Source: an uncultured Clostridia bacterium (lineage in GTDB: Bacteria > Bacillota > Clostridia > Christensenellales > Aristaeellaceae). From it: a stretch of 11,156 nucleotides of DNA. The first letter of the stretch is position 1, and each line of letters begins with the position of its first letter. Positions 5,998 through 11,156 of the stretch are shown here, piece after piece. The notes beneath the pieces are model-generated. The model had not been told where the DNA came from. It did no database searches and was given only the letters and a program-made list of their open reading frames with translations. The position numbers were made by a program, and so were the translations under genes. The stretch is from assembly GCA_944363005.1 (NCBI GenBank), contig CALVTV010000134.1:1-11156 (forward strand). The letters run 5' to 3'.

Positions 5998-6192
5998 ATG
6001 GAGAACATCATCAGGAAGCGGCGAAAGGAACTGGGGCTTTCGCAGGAGGAGCTGGCCAAGCGGTGCGGCGTGTCGCGCCAGACGGTCAACGCCATTGAAA
6101 ACAACAAGTACGATCCGACGCTGGCGCTGGCCTTCAGCCTGGCCAGAGAGCTGAGGATGACGGTGGACGAGCTGTTCAGGCCGTCGGTATGA
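5998..6192 (+). CDS. Short XRE-family regulator (64 aa)
   Basis: The whole protein is one Cro/CI-type helix-turn-helix domain: IRKRRKELGLSQEELAKR (residues 5-22), then CGVSRQTVNAIENNKYDP with the recognition helix, then the closing helices ending in ELRMTVDELF. Length and pattern match the minimal single-domain XRE regulators of Firmicutes. The ATG at 5998 follows the stop of the membrane gene by one base, with GGGGG in CACGGGGGCTGAG as ribosome site. The two TGTCAA...TTGACA palindromes at the promoter of this unit are the natural candidate binding sites. nrdG starts 41 bp after the stop, so the regulator may also set the level of nrdG. Confidence 0.9.
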   Translation: MENIIRKRRKELGLSQEELAKRCGVSRQTVNAIENNKYDPTLALAFSLARELRMTVDELFRPSV

Positions 6193-6233
6193 ACAAAGAA
6201 GTTCCCGCGACGGGAGAAAGAGGGAGGACAACC

Positions 6234-6794
6234 ATGCACTACGGGGAGATCAAAAAGTGCGACATCGCCAATGGGCCGGGCGTGCGGGTGACGCTGTTCG
6301 TCTCCGGCTGCACCAACCATTGCGAGGGCTGCTTTCAGCCGCAGACCTGGGACTTTGGCTACGGCAAGCCCTTCACCGAGGAGACACAGCAGGAGCTGCT
6401 CTACGCGCTCGCCCCTTCCTATATCACGGGCCTGACGCTGCTGGGCGGTGAGCCGTTTGAGCCGGACAACCAGCGCGCCCTGCTGCCGTTCGTTCGCCGG
6501 GTGCGCGAGCGCTTTGCGCAAAAGACCATCTGGGCGTTTTCGGGCTTTACCTACGACAAGGAGCTGCTCGTAGAGGGGTCTCACCCGCGCTGCGAGGCGA
6601 CGGATGAGCTGCTCTCGCTGCTTGACGTGCTGGTGGATGGGCGGTTCGTGCTGGCGCAGAAGGACATCTCCCTGCGCTTTCGCGGTTCGCGCAACCAGCG
6701 CATCATCGACCTGGCGAAGACGCGCGAACGCGGAGAGATTGTGCTCTGGGAGGACACGTATGTCCGCGGGCAGTTCACTGGGGAACGCAAATGA
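6234..6794 (+). CDS. nrdG: Anaerobic ribonucleotide reductase activating protein (radical SAM)
   Basis: NrdG carries a [4Fe-4S] cluster, splits S-adenosylmethionine and abstracts hydrogen from the NrdD glycine (here Gly705) to make the glycyl radical. The 186 residues fit the family. The radical-SAM cluster motif is CTNHCEGC (Cys26, Cys30, Cys33), preceded by NGPGVRVTLFVSGC; the LLGGEPF block is the SAM-contacting GGE motif; WAFSGFTYD and DVLVDGRF are also family hallmarks. ATG 6234 follows AGGGAGGA by 5 nt; an earlier in-frame ATG at 6189 overlaps the XRE gene, has no ribosome site and would add 15 unlike residues. No promoter is seen in the 41-bp gap before it, so it is probably read from the promoter at 5619. 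No terminator follows it; the ileS promoter begins 18 bp after its stop. Confidence 0.95.
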   Translation: MHYGEIKKCDIANGPGVRVTLFVSGCTNHCEGCFQPQTWDFGYGKPFTEETQQELLYALAPSYITGLTLLGGEPFEPDNQRALLPFVRRVRERFAQKTIWAFSGFTYDKELLVEGSHPRCEATDELLSLLDVLVDGRFVLAQKDISLRFRGSRNQRIIDLAKTRERGEIVLWEDTYVRGQFTGERK

Positions 6795-6812
6795 AATTTT
6801 TCCAAAAAAGTC

Positions 6813-6841
6813 TTTACAAATCGCGCTAAAACGGGTATGAT
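6813..6841 (+). promoter_or_regulatory. Sigma-A-type promoter of the T-box/ileS unit
   Basis: -35 TTTACA (6813-6818, one base from consensus), a 17-bp spacer and -10 TATGAT (6836-6841). The predicted start near 6848 coincides with the beginning of the T-box leader. Confidence 0.85.
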
Positions 6842-6847
6842 ATCCTC

Positions 6848-7085
6848 GATATGAAACGCGAATGAGGCAGGACGCTGCCGTTTCCCGACGCAAAGAGAGC
6901 CGGAGGTCGGTGCAATTCCGGACGGAGGGAGCGGATGGGGATCACCTGCCCAGCGGCCCCTCTGAACGATCGGCGACAGGAGGGGACGGACGCCCCGTTA
7001 CGGCGTGAAGAAGTGGACTCGGGCAATCCGGGTCAATTTGGGTGGTACCGCGAGCAGCCTCGTCCCAAAGGGATGGGCTGCTTTT
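6848..7085 (+). promoter_or_regulatory. T-box riboswitch specific for tRNA-Ile
   Basis: T-box leaders read the charging state of a tRNA and let transcription proceed when it is uncharged. Stem I is closed by GGCAGG (6866-6871) with CCTGCC (6945-6950). ATC followed by A (6941-6944) sits just inside that stem, where the specifier is expected; ATC is an Ile codon. The distal part has AGAGAG and GGTGCAA, usual in stem I apical regions. Two more stems follow (CCCCTC/GAGGGG at 6957-6985; ACGCC/GGCGT at 6990-7006). The T-box core GGGTGGTACCGCG lies at 7040-7052; its TGGT bulge would pair with an ACCA end, as in tRNA-Ile. The terminator hairpin follows at once. Confidence 0.95.
7053..7085 (+). terminator. 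T-box terminator hairpin
   Basis: AGCAGCC (7053-7059) pairs with GGCTGCT (7076-7082), continued inward to CCC/GGG around an AAA loop with one bulged base, then TTT. The 5' arm would be captured by the T-box core in the antiterminator form. The T tract is short (TTTTG, counting the T that closes the stem). Confidence 0.85.
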
Positions 7086-7092
7086 GTTATGG

Positions 7093-7119
7093 AAATCCCC
7101 TTGCAAGGCATCGGGATTT
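7093..7119 (+). other. Extra hairpin between the T-box terminator and ileS
   Basis: AAATCCC (7093-7099) and GGGATTT (7113-7119) are exact inverted repeats, with the small palindrome CTTGCAAG inside the loop. It has no T tract. The 100 bases between the T-box terminator and the ileS ribosome site otherwise hold only GC-rich sequence (GCCGG/CCGGC near 7130-7146). The role is unknown; it may be a structured leader element. Confidence 0.4.
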
Positions 7120-7188
7120 GCAGACATTGGCCGGTGACGCGGCCGGCATCATCCCGGTTTTATTCTGCTGCAAACTGGAGGAAGCAAC

Positions 7189-10317
<3,129 letters not shown>

Positions 10318-10320
10318 CCC

Positions 10321-10404
10321 CCTTATACCGGCGCGAAGCGCGCATGGGGTCAAGGGGCGAAGTCCCTTGGCGGGTTTGGGCGGCAGCCCAACGTTTTCCC
10401 CAAA
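10321..10404 (-). repeat. Intergenic hairpin repeat, copy 1 (inverted)
   Basis: Read on the minus strand it runs GGGGAAAACG, stem TTGGGC-TGCC-GCCCAA, stem CAAGGG-(7 nt)-CCCTTG, then a CGCTTCGCGCCGG block. The same order is found in copy 3 on the plus strand. Stem bases differ from copy 3 in pairs (T-A against C-G), so the fold is kept while the sequence changes. Confidence 0.7.
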
Positions 10405-10476
10405 GAAGGAAAAGCGGTCAGGGAGCGAAGCGGGACCTGACCGGGATTTCCGCAAAGCAGAAGGATGCGCCCGGCC

Positions 10477-10559
10477 CTGAAACGCATGTCTGCCGAGAAG
10501 GAGAAACGATGGGACTGCCGCGCAGAACCCACCATCGCTTCGCGGCGGATAGAAGAGAG
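10477..10559 (+). repeat. Intergenic hairpin repeat, copy 2 (internally deleted)
   Basis: It starts CTGAAACGCATG and continues GAGAAGGAGAAACG, TGGGACTGCCGCGCAGA, then CATCGCTTCGCGGCGGATAG and GAAGAGAG. It aligns with copy 3 from end to end except that the second hairpin of copy 3 is missing. The first stem is also damaged, so this copy looks degenerate. Confidence 0.65.
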
Positions 10560-10606
10560 TGGGCGGAAGGAAGCCGTTTCAATCGTAGGGCGCGTTGCGC
10601 CCTGCT

Positions 10607-10717
10607 CTGAAACTCATTTGTTTTGAGAAAGGGGAAACGCTGGGCTGCCGCCCAGACCTGCCCGAGGGACGGTGTCCCTCGGACTCCCTTCCTCGCTTCA
10701 CGGCGGATTGAAGAGAG
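10607..10717 (+). repeat. Intergenic hairpin repeat, copy 3 (most complete)
   Basis: Order: CTGAAACTCATTTG, GAGAAAGGGGAAACG, stem CTGGGC-TGCC-GCCCAG (10640-10655), a 9-bp stem CCGAGGGAC-GGT-GTCCCTCGG (10662-10682), then CTCGCTTCACGGCGGAT and GAAGAGAG. It ends 18 bp before the favoured start of the GH4 gene, so the last bases may be part of that leader. Confidence 0.7.
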
Positions 10718-10735
10718 ATGGATAGAAAGACGAGC

Positions 10736-11156
10736 ATGAAAAAAATCGTAATCGCTGGTGCGGGGGCATATCATTTTGCCCCCGCCATTTTCGAAGATCT
10801 ATTTGTTCGCTATCGCATGCCCGTGGAGGCGTGGATGGTCGATGCGGATCTGGACATGGCGGAGCTCTCCGCGCGCGGCGCGCAGGCGCTGGCCCGTGCG
10901 TTTGGCGTGGAGGCGCGCTTCTACTACACCACTCAGCTCAAAAAGGCGGTCTTCTCTGCTGATGCGGTGATCGTCTGCGCGGATTTTTTGGACGAGCAGG
11001 CCTGGAAGCAGGACGTGCAATCGCTCGATGAAGTGGGGTTGGGCAAGCAGGCGCGCCTGCGCGGAGGCATCGGCGGCGCCATGCAGACCCTGCGCTCGCT
11101 CGATTTTATCGCCAATCTGGCCGATCAGATGCGCGAAGAGTGCCCGGATGCGCCGC
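10736..11156 (+). CDS. Family 4 glycoside hydrolase (GH4), N-terminal part
   Basis: The gene runs off the window; about 140 codons are seen. GH4 enzymes use NAD and a divalent metal to cleave alpha- or beta-glycosides or their 6-phosphates by an oxidation-elimination route in the cytosol. Seen here are a Rossmann start MKKIVIAGAGAYHFAPAI (G-x-G-x-x-x-F in place of the usual GGGS), an acidic strand end MVDADLDMAEL, a second strand ADAVIVCADF, and the GH4 hallmark region GIGGAMQTLRSLDFIANLAD followed by EECPDAP. The metal-binding Cys/His part lies beyond the window, so the substrate class cannot be told. ATG 10736 gives the usual N-terminus but has only a weak ribosome site (AGAAAGACG); an in-frame ATG at 10718, six codons earlier, is the alternative. 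It follows the repeat cluster and probably belongs to another unit than ileS. Confidence 0.8.
   Translation, partial: MKKIVIAGAGAYHFAPAIFEDLFVRYRMPVEAWMVDADLDMAELSARGAQALARAFGVEARFYYTTQLKKAVFSADAVIVCADFLDEQAWKQDVQSLDEVGLGKQARLRGGIGGAMQTLRSLDFIANLADQMREECPDAP

Larger units (their letters stand above)
10318..10735. other. 418-bp non-coding region rich in hairpin repeats
   Basis: No open frame here has a credible start and ribosome site. The stretch is made of three diverged copies of a hairpin repeat (given separately) joined by further perfect stems: CGGTCAGG/CCTGACCG (10415-10443) and GGGCGC/GCGCCC (10588-10602). No hairpin is followed by a T tract, so a standard terminator for ileS is not visible; the stems may stop transcription or protect the ileS 3' end. 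No clear promoter for the next gene was found. Confidence 0.7.

Noticed and set aside
6189..6233. Earlier nrdG start overlapping the XRE gene
   Set aside because: No ribosome site and 15 residues foreign to NrdG; ATG 6234 has AGGGAGGA.
10344..10610. 88-codon plus-strand frame in the repeat region
   Set aside because: Made entirely of hairpin repeats, no ribosome site, Arg/Gly-rich composition.
10321..10717. CRISPR array
   Set aside because: Copies are of unequal length, one is inverted, they are diverged, and no regular spacers or cas genes exist.

Overview
The window looks like chromosome of a high-GC, strictly or facultatively anaerobic Firmicute of the Clostridia type. The grounds are a class III (oxygen-sensitive, glycyl-radical) ribonucleotide reductase, an isoleucine T-box leader, strong Shine-Dalgarno sites with ATG, GTG and TTG starts, sigma-A-like promoters with 17-bp spacers, and a GH4-type carbohydrate enzyme. 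The assignment to a lineage is inference.

Left part, minus strand (1-3080). Reading leftward from the divergent region there are three separate transcription units. rarA (AAA+ ATPase of replication-fork maintenance) has a near-consensus promoter and its own terminator. Next is a 122-residue XRE-type regulator with a GTG start and a terminator. Last is a 264-residue exported protein of unknown function. The promoter of the exported protein is built into a perfect 14-bp inverted repeat that also looks like a terminator. Two hairpin terminators close the left end.

Middle part, plus strand (3200-6794). nrdD (anaerobic NTP reductase, TTG start) is preceded by two NrdR-box-like dyads whose centres are 32 bp apart; the second fills the -35/-10 spacer. 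nrdD ends in a strong terminator. A compact two-gene module follows: a 96-residue membrane protein and a 64-residue XRE regulator, whose coding regions are one base apart. Its promoter carries two nearly identical 18-bp palindromes (TGTCAA...TTGACA). nrdG, the activase that NrdD needs, comes directly after the module and has no promoter I can see, so it may be under the control of the module.

Right part, plus strand (6813-11156). An Ile-specific T-box leader (specifier ATC, T-box core and terminator visible) controls ileS, a 1042-residue isoleucyl-tRNA synthetase of the long, eukaryote-like (type 2) class. The 418-bp gap after ileS holds three diverged copies of an intergenic hairpin repeat, one inverted, with paired (compensatory) changes in the stems. 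A GH4-type NAD-dependent glycosidase starts at 10736 and runs off the window.

No rRNA, tRNA, CRISPR array, insertion sequence or phage gene is visible. The most unusual items are the regulatory architecture around nrdD/nrdG, the terminator/promoter/operator hybrid at 1041-1100, and the repeat cluster at 10321-10717.
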